Positions 51,397 to 61,299 of a DNA stretch of 64,000 bases are shown piece by piece. Where the stretch lies: the NCBI GenBank assembly GCA_025153445.1, contig JANZNS010000002.1, positions 310,001-374,000 of the forward strand. Direction: 5' to 3'. A program made the position numbers and the translations under genes. This DNA comes from Marinobacter sp. BGYM27. Lineage in GTDB: Bacteria; Pseudomonadota; Gammaproteobacteria; Pseudomonadales; Oleiphilaceae. Position 1 is the first letter of the stretch. Each line of letters opens with the position of its first letter. A model generated the notes under the pieces. It worked only from the letters and a program-made list of their open reading frames with translations, was not told the origin of the DNA and did no database searches.

Positions 51397-52881
51397 ATGT
51401 CTGCCACCTACGATCTCAATGAACGCCCCGATTATGACGACGTTCTGCAGAAAATCGCCGATTACGTCCTGACCTTTACAGTACAAAGTCCCGAAGCACT
51501 GGATACCGCCCGCAATTGTCTGATGGACACACTCGGCTGCGGGCTGCTGGCTTTACGTTTCCCTGAATGTACCAAGCATCTTGGTCCCCTTGTAGAAGGC
51601 ACAACCGTGCCACATGGCGCGCGCGTTCCCGGTACCTCATTCCGTCTTGATCCGGTTAAGGCCGCCTGGGATATCGGTTGCATCGTGCGCTGGCTTGATT
51701 ACAACGATACCTGGCTTGCTGCAGAGTGGGGGCATCCCTCCGATAACCTGGGCAGTATTCTTGCGGTCGCTGACCACTTATCCCAGAAACGTGTTGCCAG
51801 TGGCGAGTTGCCGTTGACCATGCGTGACGTGTTGGAAGCCATGATCATGGCTCACGAAATTCAGGGTGTGCTGGCGCTGGAAAACTCGTTTAACCGGGTC
51901 GGACTGGATCACGTGGTGCTGGTCAAGGTGGCATCAACAGCCGTAACCGCGAAATTGATGGGCGCCAGTCGTGAGCAGATGCTATCGGCACTGTCTCATG
52001 CCTGGGTCGACGGCCAATCGCTACGCACGTATCGGCATGCCCCTAACGCAGGCTCTCGCAAATCATGGGCGGCAGGCGATGCCACCTCCAGAGCCGTGCG
52101 TTTGGTCGATATTGCGATGCGAGGCGAAATGGGGATTCCCGGTGCATTAACGGCCCCTCAATGGGGGTTCTATGATGTGCTGTTCAGCAAAACCAACAAA
52201 GATCAGGCGCTGAAGCCGGAAGACAAACAACGCTTCTCGTTGCCCCAGGATTTTGGTTCCTACGTAATGGAAAATATCCTGTTCAAGATCTCTTTCCCGG
52301 CTGAATTCCATGCGCAAACTGCAGCCGAAGCCGCCGTCACGCTGCACCCACAAGTAAAAGACCGGTTGGATGATATCGACAAAATCGTTATCACCACTCA
52401 CGAATCCGCCATCCGCATCATTTCCAAAGTGGGCAAGCTGGCAAATGCCGCTGACCGGGATCACTGCCTGCAGTATATGACGGCTGTACCATTGATCTTC
52501 GGCACCTTGACTGCAGAGCAGTATGAAGACGGCTTCCACGCTGCCAATCCCGTCATCGACGTCATTCGGGACAAAATGGAAGTGATCGAGGATGAACGTT
52601 ACACCCGTGAATACCTGGAGTCAGACAAGCGCTCAATCGCCAACGCGATTCAGGTGTTCTTCAAGGATGGATCCAGCACCGACAAGGTCGCTGTCGAGTA
52701 TCCCATTGGCCACCGTCGGCGCAGGAAGAACGGCATCCCATTGCTGGAAGACAAGTTCCGCACACATCTCGCAACCCGCTTTCCGGCGCAGCAATGTGAC
52801 CGGATTTTCGAGTTGTGCAAAAACCAGTCGTTGCTTGAAGGCACGCCAGTCCACAGGTTTGTGGATATGTTTGTGATTTAG
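51397..52881 (+). CDS. prpD: 2-methylcitrate dehydratase PrpD
   Basis: The 494-residue MmgE/PrpD-family enzyme dehydrates 2-methylcitrate. [31 protein letters not shown], the [15 protein letters not shown] segment and [15 protein letters not shown] are PrpD features. AGAGGAAG precedes ATG 51397. The operon thus has both PrpD and AcnD/PrpF routes for the same step. Confidence 0.94.
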   Translation: MSATYDLNERPDYDDVLQKIADYVLTFTVQSPEALDTARNCLMDTLGCGLLALRFPECTKHLGPLVEGTTVPHGARVPGTSFRLDPVKAAWDIGCIVRWLDYNDTWLAAEWGHPSDNLGSILAVADHLSQKRVASGELPLTMRDVLEAMIMAHEIQGVLALENSFNRVGLDHVVLVKVASTAVTAKLMGASREQMLSALSHAWVDGQSLRTYRHAPNAGSRKSWAAGDATSRAVRLVDIAMRGEMGIPGALTAPQWGFYDVLFSKTNKDQALKPEDKQRFSLPQDFGSYVMENILFKISFPAEFHAQTAAEAAVTLHPQVKDRLDDIDKIVITTHESAIRIISKVGKLANAADRDHCLQYMTAVPLIFGTLTAEQYEDGFHAANPVIDVIRDKMEVIEDERYTREYLESDKRSIANAIQVFFKDGSSTDKVAVEYPIGHRRRRKNGIPLLEDKFRTHLATRFPAQQCDRIFELCKNQSLLEGTPVHRFVDMFVI

Positions 52882-52972
52882 CAGGGTAGAGCTGGCAGCC
52901 CTCAGTACCTTTGATTGAGCGTTGCCAGTGCTGATCCCCGGATTCCGGCGAATGATTTTGCAGTATTTTTCT

Positions 52973-53029
52973 TTACCCTGATGGAGTGATTAGCGAACCT
53001 TGAACACGCCCTTTGGCGATTCAGGGTAA
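52973..53029. repeat. Perfect 9-bp inverted repeat in the prpD-EPS intergenic region
   Basis: TTACCCTGA (52973-52981) and TCAGGGTAA (53021-53029) are separated by 39 bases. No T-run follows, so it is not a terminator. It might bind a regulator of the EPS promoter just downstream. Confidence 0.35.
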
Positions 53030-53079
53030 GCGCCTTGAGTTTTGCAGAGTCCCAATAGGTGTTATCAGCAGTTAGTTAA

Positions 53080-53107
53080 TTGAATATTTGACAGATTACC
53101 GTACAAT
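53080..53107 (+). promoter_or_regulatory. Candidate promoter of the exopolysaccharide locus
   Basis: TTGAAT (53080-53085), a 16-base spacer and TACAAT (53102-53107) lie about 100 bases upstream of the first EPS gene. Confidence 0.4.
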
Positions 53108-53205
53108 TCGCACCGATTAACGGACTGTAAGCTGGTGACTTATTGCCCAATGCCAATGAATGGCGATGGGATTGCAATGGATGCGATGTTCCTCAAGGAG
53201 TTGAC

Positions 53206-54615
53206 GTGGCACACGTCAGGATATTCAGACACTACATTCACCTCCCTTTTGCGATCCTCGGCCTGATCGACTTTTGCGTCCTCACGGCTGCATTTTACAT
53301 CGCATCATTCTTTCGCTATTTCGGCGACTTGCAGTTTCTTCTCGATAGCTGGTTTTTCATACTTCCCTCGGCAATTGCTTTTTCAAGCATCAATCTGCTC
53401 GTGATGATGGCCCTGGGCGTACATCAGTCTCGGGTCGAGGAAGGGCTGTCAGGCATGATGCTGCGCACGATCATGGCCTTGATCCTGAGCATTCCCTTAT
53501 CGTTAACGGCCTACCTGATTGCACCCGCGTGGCTCTGGTATATCGGTGGTGGCCTGATTGCGGCGGCATCGGTGCTGGGTTTCTTTTTGCTGGGTGTGTC
53601 GCGAACGCTATTTTTTGCGTTGCTGGGCGATGATGCATTCAAGCGCAAGGTGTTGGTATTGGGTGCCGGCGTGCGCGCTGCGCGCCTGCTTGAGGATCTC
53701 AGAACACCATTCAACCGCAAAGGCTTTACGCTTGTCGGCTTTGTACCCTTACCAAGTGAAGCCAGAGAAGTCCCACTTGAACATTGTCTGCAGCCTTCAT
53801 CGTCTCTTCACCATTACATACTGAATCATCCTGTTAGCGAAATTGTTGTCGCGGTCGACGACCGCCGCAAAGGTTTGCCGATGGAAGATCTGCTTGAGTG
53901 CAAAATGGAAGGCGTCAAGATTGTCGATGGCGCGACTTTCTATGAACGTGAATCCCGTAAAGTGGCGCTGGAAATGATCTCCCAGGGCTGGCTGGTGTTT
54001 TCGGACGGTTTCACGGTGTCCTCGGTGTCTGGTTTTGGGAAGAGGGCAATTGATTTACTAACAGCCGGCGTGCTGTTCCTCGCCGCGTCGCCGCTGATGC
54101 TGCTGACAGTGTTGGCAATAAAGCTTGAGGAAGGACTGAAAGCGCCAGTGCTGTACAGTCAGGAGCGTGTCGGGCTCAACGGCAAAGTCTTTCACGTGCA
54201 CAAGTTCCGCTCCATGCGAACGGATGCTGAAAAGAATGGTGCCGTATGGGCTCAGAAAAACGATACGCGAGTGACACGGGTAGGGGATTTTATTCGCAAG
54301 GTTCGTATCGATGAGTTGCCGCAAATCTTTAATGTATTGAACGGTACAATGGCATTTGTAGGCCCGCGTCCTGAGCGCCCGGTTTTCGTGAAGCAGCTTT
54401 CCGAGAATATTCCGCTTTATGATGAACGGCATCGGGTAAAGCCCGGCATTACCGGTTGGGCGCAATTGTGCTTCGCCTATGCGGACAACGAAGAAGATAC
54501 GCGAGAGAAGCTTCGCTACGATCTGTACTACATTAAAAACCAGAGTCTTTTGCTGGATTTGTTGATTATTATTCAGACAGTAGAAGTGATATTGTTTAAA
54601 AAAGGTTCACGATAG
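53206..54615 (+). CDS. Priming sugar transferase, PEP-CTERM/XrtA type
   Basis: A 469-residue polyprenol-phosphate sugar-1-phosphate transferase. GTG 53206 follows AAGGAG and gives the family start (RIFRHYIHLPFAILGLIDF). Four N-terminal TM helices come first (about 10-130). A nucleotide-binding-like segment follows (RKVLVLGAGVRAARLLEDL), then the C-terminal bacterial sugar transferase domain with KRAIDLLTAGVLFLAASPLM, VGLNGKVFHVHKFRSMR, RIDELPQIFNVLNG and GPRPERP. The last part carries the catalytic Asp/Glu. It starts the polymer on undecaprenyl phosphate. Confidence 0.9.
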   Translation: MAHVRIFRHYIHLPFAILGLIDFCVLTAAFYIASFFRYFGDLQFLLDSWFFILPSAIAFSSINLLVMMALGVHQSRVEEGLSGMMLRTIMALILSIPLSLTAYLIAPAWLWYIGGGLIAAASVLGFFLLGVSRTLFFALLGDDAFKRKVLVLGAGVRAARLLEDLRTPFNRKGFTLVGFVPLPSEAREVPLEHCLQPSSSLHHYILNHPVSEIVVAVDDRRKGLPMEDLLECKMEGVKIVDGATFYERESRKVALEMISQGWLVFSDGFTVSSVSGFGKRAIDLLTAGVLFLAASPLMLLTVLAIKLEEGLKAPVLYSQERVGLNGKVFHVHKFRSMRTDAEKNGAVWAQKNDTRVTRVGDFIRKVRIDELPQIFNVLNGTMAFVGPRPERPVFVKQLSENIPLYDERHRVKPGITGWAQLCFAYADNEEDTREKLRYDLYYIKNQSLLLDLLIIIQTVEVILFKKGSR

Positions 54616-54684
54616 GGCTAAAGCCGTTGGCCACCCGCAATTGCAGGCCTAAAGGCGTCTTACAGAAAACGTAGAGGAATAGAA

Positions 54685-55314
54685 ATGGCAAGGATGTTGA
54701 TTGCTACATTGGCGTTGGTTTCATTGATCCTTTCAGGCTGTGCCAGTAACCCGGCTTCGTCGCCTGATAAAATCCAGCAGGCCCTGAGCAAACAAACCCA
54801 GGAAGCTGATGAATACATCCTGGGGCCTACCGACGTGGTCCAGGTATCGGTTTGGCGTAATCCCGACCTCAGCGTCGCGGTGCCTATTCGTCCTGATGGC
54901 CGTATTTCCGTGCCTCTCGTTGGAGACGTCCAGGCCAGTGGCAGAACCCCTGAAGACCTCTCGTCATCCATCGAATCACGCCTGGCCGAATTCATTCGTG
55001 AGCCACAGGTCAGCATTGTGGTTACCGGCATGAACTCCCATGAATTTACCGACCGTGTTCGTATTACCGGTGCCGTGCAGGCGCCCATGTCAGTGCCGTT
55101 TCGCGCAGGCATGACGGTGATGGATGTGGTGCTGTCTGCCGGCGGTGCAACGCCTTTTGCCTCAATGGAAGATGCCATGCTTTATCGTCCAATGGGGGAT
55201 GAAGTTGTGGCCATCCCCGTCAACCTGGAAGACATCCTCAAACGTGGTGACATCAAAACCAATTACCGATTACAGCCGGGCGACATCATGACGGTGCCGG
55301 AGCGTAATTTTTAA
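54685..55314 (+). CDS. Polysaccharide export lipoprotein (Wza/XrtA-type)
   Basis: A 209-residue lipoprotein (lipobox SLILSGCAS, Cys19). Polysaccharide export and SLBB domains are recognisable: YILGPTDVVQVSVWRNPDL, RPDGRISVPLVGDVQASGRTPEDL, then VRITGAVQAPMSVPFRAGMTVMDVV and YRLQPGDIMTVPE. It forms the outer-membrane pore. Length fits the short PEP-CTERM-locus group. Confidence 0.92.
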   Translation: MARMLIATLALVSLILSGCASNPASSPDKIQQALSKQTQEADEYILGPTDVVQVSVWRNPDLSVAVPIRPDGRISVPLVGDVQASGRTPEDLSSSIESRLAEFIREPQVSIVVTGMNSHEFTDRVRITGAVQAPMSVPFRAGMTVMDVVLSAGGATPFASMEDAMLYRPMGDEVVAIPVNLEDILKRGDIKTNYRLQPGDIMTVPERNF

Positions 55315-55418
55315 CTTTCAGCCGTATGAATGACAGCTTGCAGTTGGGTTGCACAACGCCCAGATAGCGGTGCTGAGGTGGATTCAGCACAGAGACAGAT
55401 GATAGTCAGGTTTTCGAT

Positions 55419-56942
55419 ATGGCACTTCCGCTTTCTCACCTGCCAGGTGAAATCTTTCGCGAAGTAAGAGTCCGCAAATGGCATGCGGTTCTGGTTTTTG
55501 CGCTCGTCAGTTTTGGCGTGCTCGCGCTTGGATTTCTGTGGCCGTACAAATATGAATCTGAAGTGGTTATTTTCGTCGACGACCAGAACATTATCGGGCC
55601 GTTGATGGAGGGAAGTGCCGTTACAACGGAAATAAACGACCGCGCTTCCGCAGCCAAGGAGTTGCTGTGGAGTCGCAACGTCATGAATGAGGTTGCGACG
55701 GATACCGCCATATATGGTGCCGGCGCTGATGAACTCGACCCGGAAAAACTTGAAGGCCGTATCGCAGTTCTCCGCAAAAACCTGAAAGTCCGCCCAAGAG
55801 GCGAGAGCTTTTTCAGTATTGGTTATTCAGCGGAATCACCGATGCAGGCATTCCGGATCGCCCAACGGTTAGGTCAGGCGTTTATTGAAGCATCAACCAG
55901 TCGCAAAAAGGCGGAAAGCCGCAGTGCCTACGAGTTCATAGACAAGCAGGTGAGAAGCTACGAACGTCAGTTATCAGACGTCGAGGGCCGATTGAAAGTG
56001 TTTTTGTCTGAGAATGTCGATGGCACTGAGCAGGAAGCAAACCAGAAGATGGCGGGGCTACGGGGCAAACTGGAACTCGCCAAACTGGAAAAACGCGAAT
56101 TGGGTACCCGAGTGGCCTCCCTTGAGCGCCAACTGGGCAATGTGAGCTCCACCTTCCGTCAGGAAAGAACCCAGGATGCCTACCAGACCCGGATTCGCTC
56201 GATGCAGGAGCAGCTCGATGCACTCCGCCTCAAGTATCACGACACCTATCCCGATATTGTCATCCTGCAAGAGCAGTTAAGTGAACTGAGAAAACAGCGT
56301 GCCGCCGCTATTGCCGGTGGTAGTTCAAGCCAGTCTGTTCAGGGCGAGCAAATCGTCAACCCCCTGTATCAGGAGCTCAGTGCTGATCTTGCCAAGGCAC
56401 GAACCGACATTGAAACGGTCAACACGCGGATCCAGTCACTTGAAGACCTGATCGCCGAGCAAGTTGTACGCATGGAACGAATCCAGAGCAATAAAGCCGA
56501 GTACTCCGAATTGACCCGGGATATGGAAGTCAACAAACAGATCTATGACGACTTGCTGAAGCGCCGTGAGCGGGCGCGCGTCTCCATGCATCTTGATATC
56601 GAAGGGCAGGGTTTGAACTACCGCATTAACGAAACGGCACAATTCCCGCTTGCGCCCTCGGGCCCCCAGTTTTTTCAGTTTGCAGCAGCAGGGTTGTTGC
56701 TTGGCCTGATAGCACCATTCGGTGCAATTGCCGGCTTATTGCAAGTTGATCCAAGAGTGCGGGCCAAGAGCCAGCTCGAAGGTGATTCGGGCATTCCGGT
56801 GCTGATTGAAATTCCGAATATACGCACACCATTTGAAAAACGCAGGGATCGACGGGTCACGATGTCCGTGATTATCAGTGCGGCCATTGTCGCCGTGGTT
56901 TATATCGCCGTTGCTGTGTCTTCTGTCATGGGAGTATTTTGA
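55419..56942 (+). CDS. Polysaccharide chain-length protein, Wzz/GNVR type
   Basis: The 507-residue inner-membrane protein has TM helices at residues 21-41 (WHAVLVFALVSFGVLALGFL) and near 410-435, with a third at the C-terminus (VTMSVIISAAIVAVVYIAVAV). A long periplasmic coiled coil (about 180-375) lies between. The architecture is that of the XrtA-locus chain-length determinant. It partners the kinase-like protein whose gene overlaps its stop. Confidence 0.9.
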   Translation: MALPLSHLPGEIFREVRVRKWHAVLVFALVSFGVLALGFLWPYKYESEVVIFVDDQNIIGPLMEGSAVTTEINDRASAAKELLWSRNVMNEVATDTAIYGAGADELDPEKLEGRIAVLRKNLKVRPRGESFFSIGYSAESPMQAFRIAQRLGQAFIEASTSRKKAESRSAYEFIDKQVRSYERQLSDVEGRLKVFLSENVDGTEQEANQKMAGLRGKLELAKLEKRELGTRVASLERQLGNVSSTFRQERTQDAYQTRIRSMQEQLDALRLKYHDTYPDIVILQEQLSELRKQRAAAIAGGSSSQSVQGEQIVNPLYQELSADLAKARTDIETVNTRIQSLEDLIAEQVVRMERIQSNKAEYSELTRDMEVNKQIYDDLLKRRERARVSMHLDIEGQGLNYRINETAQFPLAPSGPQFFQFAAAGLLLGLIAPFGAIAGLLQVDPRVRAKSQLEGDSGIPVLIEIPNIRTPFEKRRDRRVTMSVIISAAIVAVVYIAVAVSSVMGVF

Positions 56943-57853
56943 TGACAGATAACCGCCATTCTTCGACAGAAAACTCAAACCGTAGCGAAACCCGTGAGGA
57001 GCCGACTCTGGAAGACCGCGCCGACGATACGCGTGTTGAGGGCCAGGGCGATTACGCAGGTAAAGGCACCCCGGCAAAAACAGACTCTGCGGCATTCAGC
57101 GAGTGGGACGACTCCCGTTTGCTGGTGCCAAGCTCACTCGAGCTAGGTGCCGGTGCTGTTGATAAGTACGTTATCAGTAAGCAGATTCGGCGGATGCAGG
57201 AACCTCGGCGCCTCACCAATGATGATCTGGATGAGCGCAGGATCATTTATCCCGAGTCTTCCAATCGTGATCTGGTTAACCGCTTCAGAAACCTGCGTAC
57301 CAAACTTCTGGAAATCTCGGGCGGCAACAACTTCACCCTGGTCGTTTCCAGCGCAAGTGAAGGGGCCGGGGCATCGTTCACCGCGTTGAATCTTGCGGCC
57401 GCGTTTGCATTTGATCAGTCAAAAACAGCACTGCTAATTGACTGCAATCTCAGAGAGCCCTCATTGCACACCATGCTCGACATGGCGCCGGAAACCGGGC
57501 TGACTGACTTCCTGGACGAGTCTGATTACGACATAGCGCGTATTATTTACCCCACGGGCATTCCCCGGCTAAGGCTCATCCCGGCGGGTAGTCGCCGCGA
57601 ATCGCCGGGAGAGTTCTTTACTTCTTTCCGGATGAAGCAGTTCCTCCAAGCTATCCGGCGACGTTATCCCGACCGATTCATTATTCTGGATACCGCATCC
57701 GTCAGTGATACGCCCGACGCCCGTATACTCGCGGAACTCTGTGATTACGCACTATTGGTTGTTCCACATGGGAAGGTTACGGCGTCTGCTGTGGAGCATG
57801 CCGCAGGGGCTTTCCAGCCTGACAAATTTGCTGGAGCGATCATCAATGGCTAG
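56942..57853 (+). CDS. BY-kinase-like protein with degenerate Walker A
   Basis: A 303-residue P-loop protein of the exopolysaccharide tyrosine-kinase group (NRFRNLRTKLLEISGG, then FTLVVSSASEGAGASFTALNLA). The Walker A lysine (usually GEGKS/T) is Ala here (GAGAS). The A' motif ALLIDCNLREPS and the Walker B-like FIILDTASVSDTPDA remain. The C-terminus (GAFQPDKFAGAIING) has no tyrosine cluster. It is coupled to the chain-length protein and to the barrel protein by short overlaps. Catalysis may be lost or altered; a regulatory partner role is inferred. Confidence 0.85.
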   Translation: MTDNRHSSTENSNRSETREEPTLEDRADDTRVEGQGDYAGKGTPAKTDSAAFSEWDDSRLLVPSSLELGAGAVDKYVISKQIRRMQEPRRLTNDDLDERRIIYPESSNRDLVNRFRNLRTKLLEISGGNNFTLVVSSASEGAGASFTALNLAAAFAFDQSKTALLIDCNLREPSLHTMLDMAPETGLTDFLDESDYDIARIIYPTGIPRLRLIPAGSRRESPGEFFTSFRMKQFLQAIRRRYPDRFIILDTASVSDTPDARILAELCDYALLVVPHGKVTASAVEHAAGAFQPDKFAGAIING

Positions 57854-59135
57854 ATGTTATGAATCAAGGACGATTCGGTATCTTCCACCCCTGCTACTGA
57901 CCGTCTCCCTACCGCTCTTCAGCCCGATTGCGTTTGCTGAACCTGCTACCGTCTCCGTCGGTGCGGATGCACGTTTCAGCGACAACGTCAGAAGAAGCAA
58001 TACCAACGTCGAAAGCGATCTTGAAACCAGGGCAACGGTCTACATTCGCAAAAAATCGGATCCCAGTGATTGCAACTCTGACTTTTCTGCAGATCTCGGT
58101 TACGGCGTATACCAGAACGACACTTACGACCCTCAAACCTATACCACCATTGACTGGTTAGGCAGCTGCAAAGTAACCGAGCGATTTTACTGGGACGTCA
58201 GCAACAACACCCGGGACGTCGTGCAGGATACCCGCGACTCAACAACACCCGACAACACAACCCGTCGCAACATATTCTCCACTGGCCCACGTTACGTCAT
58301 ACGGCTGAGTCAAATCGATATGTTGCAGTTCTCTGCCGGCTATGAAAACACTGAATACAAAGAGCCAGACGAGCGGGACGGCAACCGAATCCTGGGTTCT
58401 GCATCCTGGAATCATCTGTTCAGTGAAACCTTCAGTGGCGGTCTTAGCCTTTACGCAGACAAGAATGAACTGGATAACGATCAGGAAATATCACGGCAGA
58501 CCGCCTCGGTTACGTTCGACAAGCAATACACCACCACGCGATTGAGCGGTTCTGTGGGCGTTACGCACCTTGAGAACACGTTTCAGAGCTTTGATTCAGA
58601 GTCAGATGGCTGGGTAGGCAATATCAGGCTAGACCGCGAAATCACCGAAAGTGCATTCGCATTCATCGAAGTCAGCCAGGAGCTGACTGACCAAACCGAT
58701 GATTATGATGTCGAATTCAACGGCTTTACCTACGGCCTGCGCGATTCGTCCGCCGTTACGGTAACGGCGCTCCGTTCAGGGTTGACCAAGCGGTTCAGCA
58801 ACACCTCAAGGCTAAACGTGAGTGTAAACGCAGACCGGTCCGACTATGAACTGACCGGTATCGTCGAAGATCGGGCGGCGTTGGTTGTGGGCTACTCGCG
58901 CCCCGTATCCGAATTTGTGGATATTAATATGGGCGCTGAATATGCCTACCTCACCTACAGTGATGATGATTCAGAGGACAATATTTTAAGCCTCGATGTG
59001 GGCCTGACCTATCAGGCCGCCAAAGACCTCAGTTTTGACGGACGCATTGGTCATAACGAACGTGCCAGTACTGTGTCAAATCGCGAATATGACGAAAACT
59101 GGATACTCGTAGGTGTTGAGTATCGGGTTTGGTAG
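57846..59135 (+). CDS. Outer-membrane beta-barrel protein, PEP-CTERM locus type
   Basis: A 429-residue protein with signal peptide (YLPPLLLTVSLPLFSPIAFAE). Beta-barrel strands with alternating aromatic and polar residues run to the C-terminal WILVGVEYRVW, which ends in aromatic Trp as outer-membrane barrels do. Homologues of this kind occur in the same place in PEP-CTERM EPS loci. Its ATG is inside the end of the kinase-like gene. It may aid polymer secretion; precise role unknown. Confidence 0.82.
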   Translation: MARCYESRTIRYLPPLLLTVSLPLFSPIAFAEPATVSVGADARFSDNVRRSNTNVESDLETRATVYIRKKSDPSDCNSDFSADLGYGVYQNDTYDPQTYTTIDWLGSCKVTERFYWDVSNNTRDVVQDTRDSTTPDNTTRRNIFSTGPRYVIRLSQIDMLQFSAGYENTEYKEPDERDGNRILGSASWNHLFSETFSGGLSLYADKNELDNDQEISRQTASVTFDKQYTTTRLSGSVGVTHLENTFQSFDSESDGWVGNIRLDREITESAFAFIEVSQELTDQTDDYDVEFNGFTYGLRDSSAVTVTALRSGLTKRFSNTSRLNVSVNADRSDYELTGIVEDRAALVVGYSRPVSEFVDINMGAEYAYLTYSDDDSEDNILSLDVGLTYQAAKDLSFDGRIGHNERASTVSNREYDENWILVGVEYRVW

Positions 59136-59163
59136 GGAAAAGGATGTTCCCGGGGAACAGGTC

Positions 59164-60108
59164 ATGAAAATGAAAAATGCACTCACAGTTGACGTAGAAG
59201 ACTACTTTCAAGTCGCGGCACTGGCGGAAGCGGTATCCAGGGACGACTGGTCTTCAATGGAGTACCGTGTTGAGGCCAACACCGACCGCTTGTTGGCCTT
59301 GTTTGATCGATACGATACACGCGCGACTTTCTTTACGTTGGGTTGGGTTGCAGAACGTTCCCCCGCCTTGGTTAGGCGCATCAGGCAAGCGGGTCACGAA
59401 GTTGCCAGTCATGGTTATAGTCATCAACTGATCTACAATCAGACCCCGCAAGTTTTTCGGGAAGAAACCCGTCGTTCCAAGAAGATTCTTGAAGATATTA
59501 TCGGCGAGTCGGTTACCGGCTATCGTGCTGCAAGCTACTCGATTACGGCTCAGTCCCGATGGGCACTCGATATTTTGGCAGAAGAAGGTTTCACCTGGGA
59601 CTCTTCCATTTTTCCCGTGCATCACGACCGCTACGGCATGCCGGGCACGCCGCGCTGGCCGCATCGCCTGACAACAGATAACGGCCATGTGCTGGCGGAA
59701 TTTCCACTCAGCACACTGAAACTACCAGGCTATACCTTGCCCATCGCGGGTGGTGGTTACTTCCGTCTTTTCCCATACTGGTTCAGTCAGTGGGGTCTCG
59801 GCTCCATTAACCGCCAAGGCAAGCCGTTTGTCTTTTATCTGCACCCCTGGGAAGTCGACCCTGGCCAACCGCGTCTTGAAGTGAGCTGGTTTTCGCGCTT
59901 TCGGCATTACAACAATCTTGATGTTTGCGAGCAGCGGCTTGAGAAGCTTATTAAACGCTTTGAGTTTACGACCATGAGCGACGTGCTGATAAGCCAGGGA
60001 GTGCTTGATGCGCCTGAAGCCGCTCAAGCCTATGCGACTCAGCCACCAGCACCGGAACCAGCCGAAAGCCAGTCGGATGGTTATGTGCTCCACAAAACGC
60101 CACACTAA
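59164..60108 (+). CDS. Polysaccharide deacetylase with DUF3473, XrtA type
   Basis: A 314-residue NodB-like deacetylase. The opening ALTVDVEDYFQVAAL holds the catalytic/metal Asp pair of this subfamily. ATFFTLGWVAERSPALVRRIRQAGHEVASHGYSH carries the metal histidines. The DUF3473 C-terminal segment FVFYLHPWEVDPGQPRLEVSWFSRFRHYNNL is the mark of the PEP-CTERM-locus subfamily. It should deacetylate the EPS. ATG 59164 is chosen. Confidence 0.94.
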   Translation: MKMKNALTVDVEDYFQVAALAEAVSRDDWSSMEYRVEANTDRLLALFDRYDTRATFFTLGWVAERSPALVRRIRQAGHEVASHGYSHQLIYNQTPQVFREETRRSKKILEDIIGESVTGYRAASYSITAQSRWALDILAEEGFTWDSSIFPVHHDRYGMPGTPRWPHRLTTDNGHVLAEFPLSTLKLPGYTLPIAGGGYFRLFPYWFSQWGLGSINRQGKPFVFYLHPWEVDPGQPRLEVSWFSRFRHYNNLDVCEQRLEKLIKRFEFTTMSDVLISQGVLDAPEAAQAYATQPPAPEPAESQSDGYVLHKTPH

Positions 60109-60138
60109 TTACTGGACCGGCATCATGGACGACGATCA

Positions 60139-61293
60139 ATGCTAACCCTGCTTTTCTGGCTTTCACTGGTACTGCTGATTTATATCTATTTTGGCTATCC
60201 ACTGCTAGTAGCGTTGCTGGCTACCTCGCCGCGCCTGGTGAAAAAGAATCCAGAGCACCTTCCCAGTGTTTCCATAATGATTGCGGCCTATAACGAAGCC
60301 GCCGATATTGAGGCAACGATCCTCAACAAGCTGGCACTTGACTACCCCTCAGACAAGCTGGAGATCCTGGTGGTGTCTGACGAATCCGAAGACGGCACCG
60401 ATGCCATCGTCGAAAGACTCGCTGACAATTCAAACTACAGCATTCGCCTGGTACGCCAAGTGCCAAGACAGGGCAAAACCTCTGGCTTGAACATGCTAGT
60501 GCCGGAAGCAACAGGCGAAATCCTCGCTTTCTCCGATGCCAATTCTCACTGGGACAGCCTGGCGCTGCGCAAACTGACAAGCAACTTTGCAGACCCGGAA
60601 ATCGGGTATGTCAGTGGAAAGATGGTGTACGTCAACGACGATGGATCGTTGGTTGGCGACGGCTGCAGCGCCTACATGAAGTATGAAAACTGGCTGCGGG
60701 AAAAGGAAACACGCATCGGTTCGATTGTCGGCGTCGATGGCGGCATTGATGCCATGCGCAAATCACTGTACCAACCCTTACGCGCCGACCAGCTCCCTGA
60801 TTTTGTCCAGCCCCTGAAGGTCGTAGAGCAAGGCAAACGAGTCGTGTACGAGCGCGAAGCATTACTTAAAGAAGAAGCGTTGGATGATGGCGCCAGCGAG
60901 TTCAGCATGCGGGTACGTGTCACGCTGAGAGCGCTGTGGGCGCTAAAAGATATGTCCCAACTAATGAGCCCAGTCGATTTTGGCCTATTTGCCTTTCAAA
61001 TGATCTCCCACAAGTTATTACGCTACCTCGCATTTATACCTCAAGCTTTACTGACGGTGACAGCTGTCCTGTTAGCAGGGAAGGGCCCTGTCTACTTGGT
61101 AACGTTAACCGGTCTGTTTATTTTCTATGGGCTGGCTTGGACCGGTAAACGAAAAGAATCTGGCGGGCATCACCTTCCGGTGTACTACGCAGCGCCTTAT
61201 TACCTGATGCTCCTTAACACGGCGTGTTACCGGGCAACGGCCTCCTTTCTGAAAGGAGAGAAGAAGGTCATCTGGAATCCCAGGAAGGGGTAA
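60139..61293 (+). CDS. Glycosyltransferase family 2 with membrane segments
   Basis: A 384-residue membrane GT2. An N-terminal TM (residues 1-25: LTLLFWLSLVLLIYIYFGYPLLVALLA) precedes the GT2 core with IMIAAYNEAADIEATI, VSDESEDGTDA, RQGKTSGLN and AFSDANSHWD. The D-x-D-like and acceptor motif VDGGIDAMRKSLY follows. TM helices occupy the last quarter. It probably adds or polymerises a sugar at the membrane; sugar unknown. Confidence 0.88.
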   Translation: MLTLLFWLSLVLLIYIYFGYPLLVALLATSPRLVKKNPEHLPSVSIMIAAYNEAADIEATILNKLALDYPSDKLEILVVSDESEDGTDAIVERLADNSNYSIRLVRQVPRQGKTSGLNMLVPEATGEILAFSDANSHWDSLALRKLTSNFADPEIGYVSGKMVYVNDDGSLVGDGCSAYMKYENWLREKETRIGSIVGVDGGIDAMRKSLYQPLRADQLPDFVQPLKVVEQGKRVVYEREALLKEEALDDGASEFSMRVRVTLRALWALKDMSQLMSPVDFGLFAFQMISHKLLRYLAFIPQALLTVTAVLLAGKGPVYLVTLTGLFIFYGLAWTGKRKESGGHHLPVYYAAPYYLMLLNTACYRATASFLKGEKKVIWNPRKG

Positions 61294-61299
61294 CGGGAA

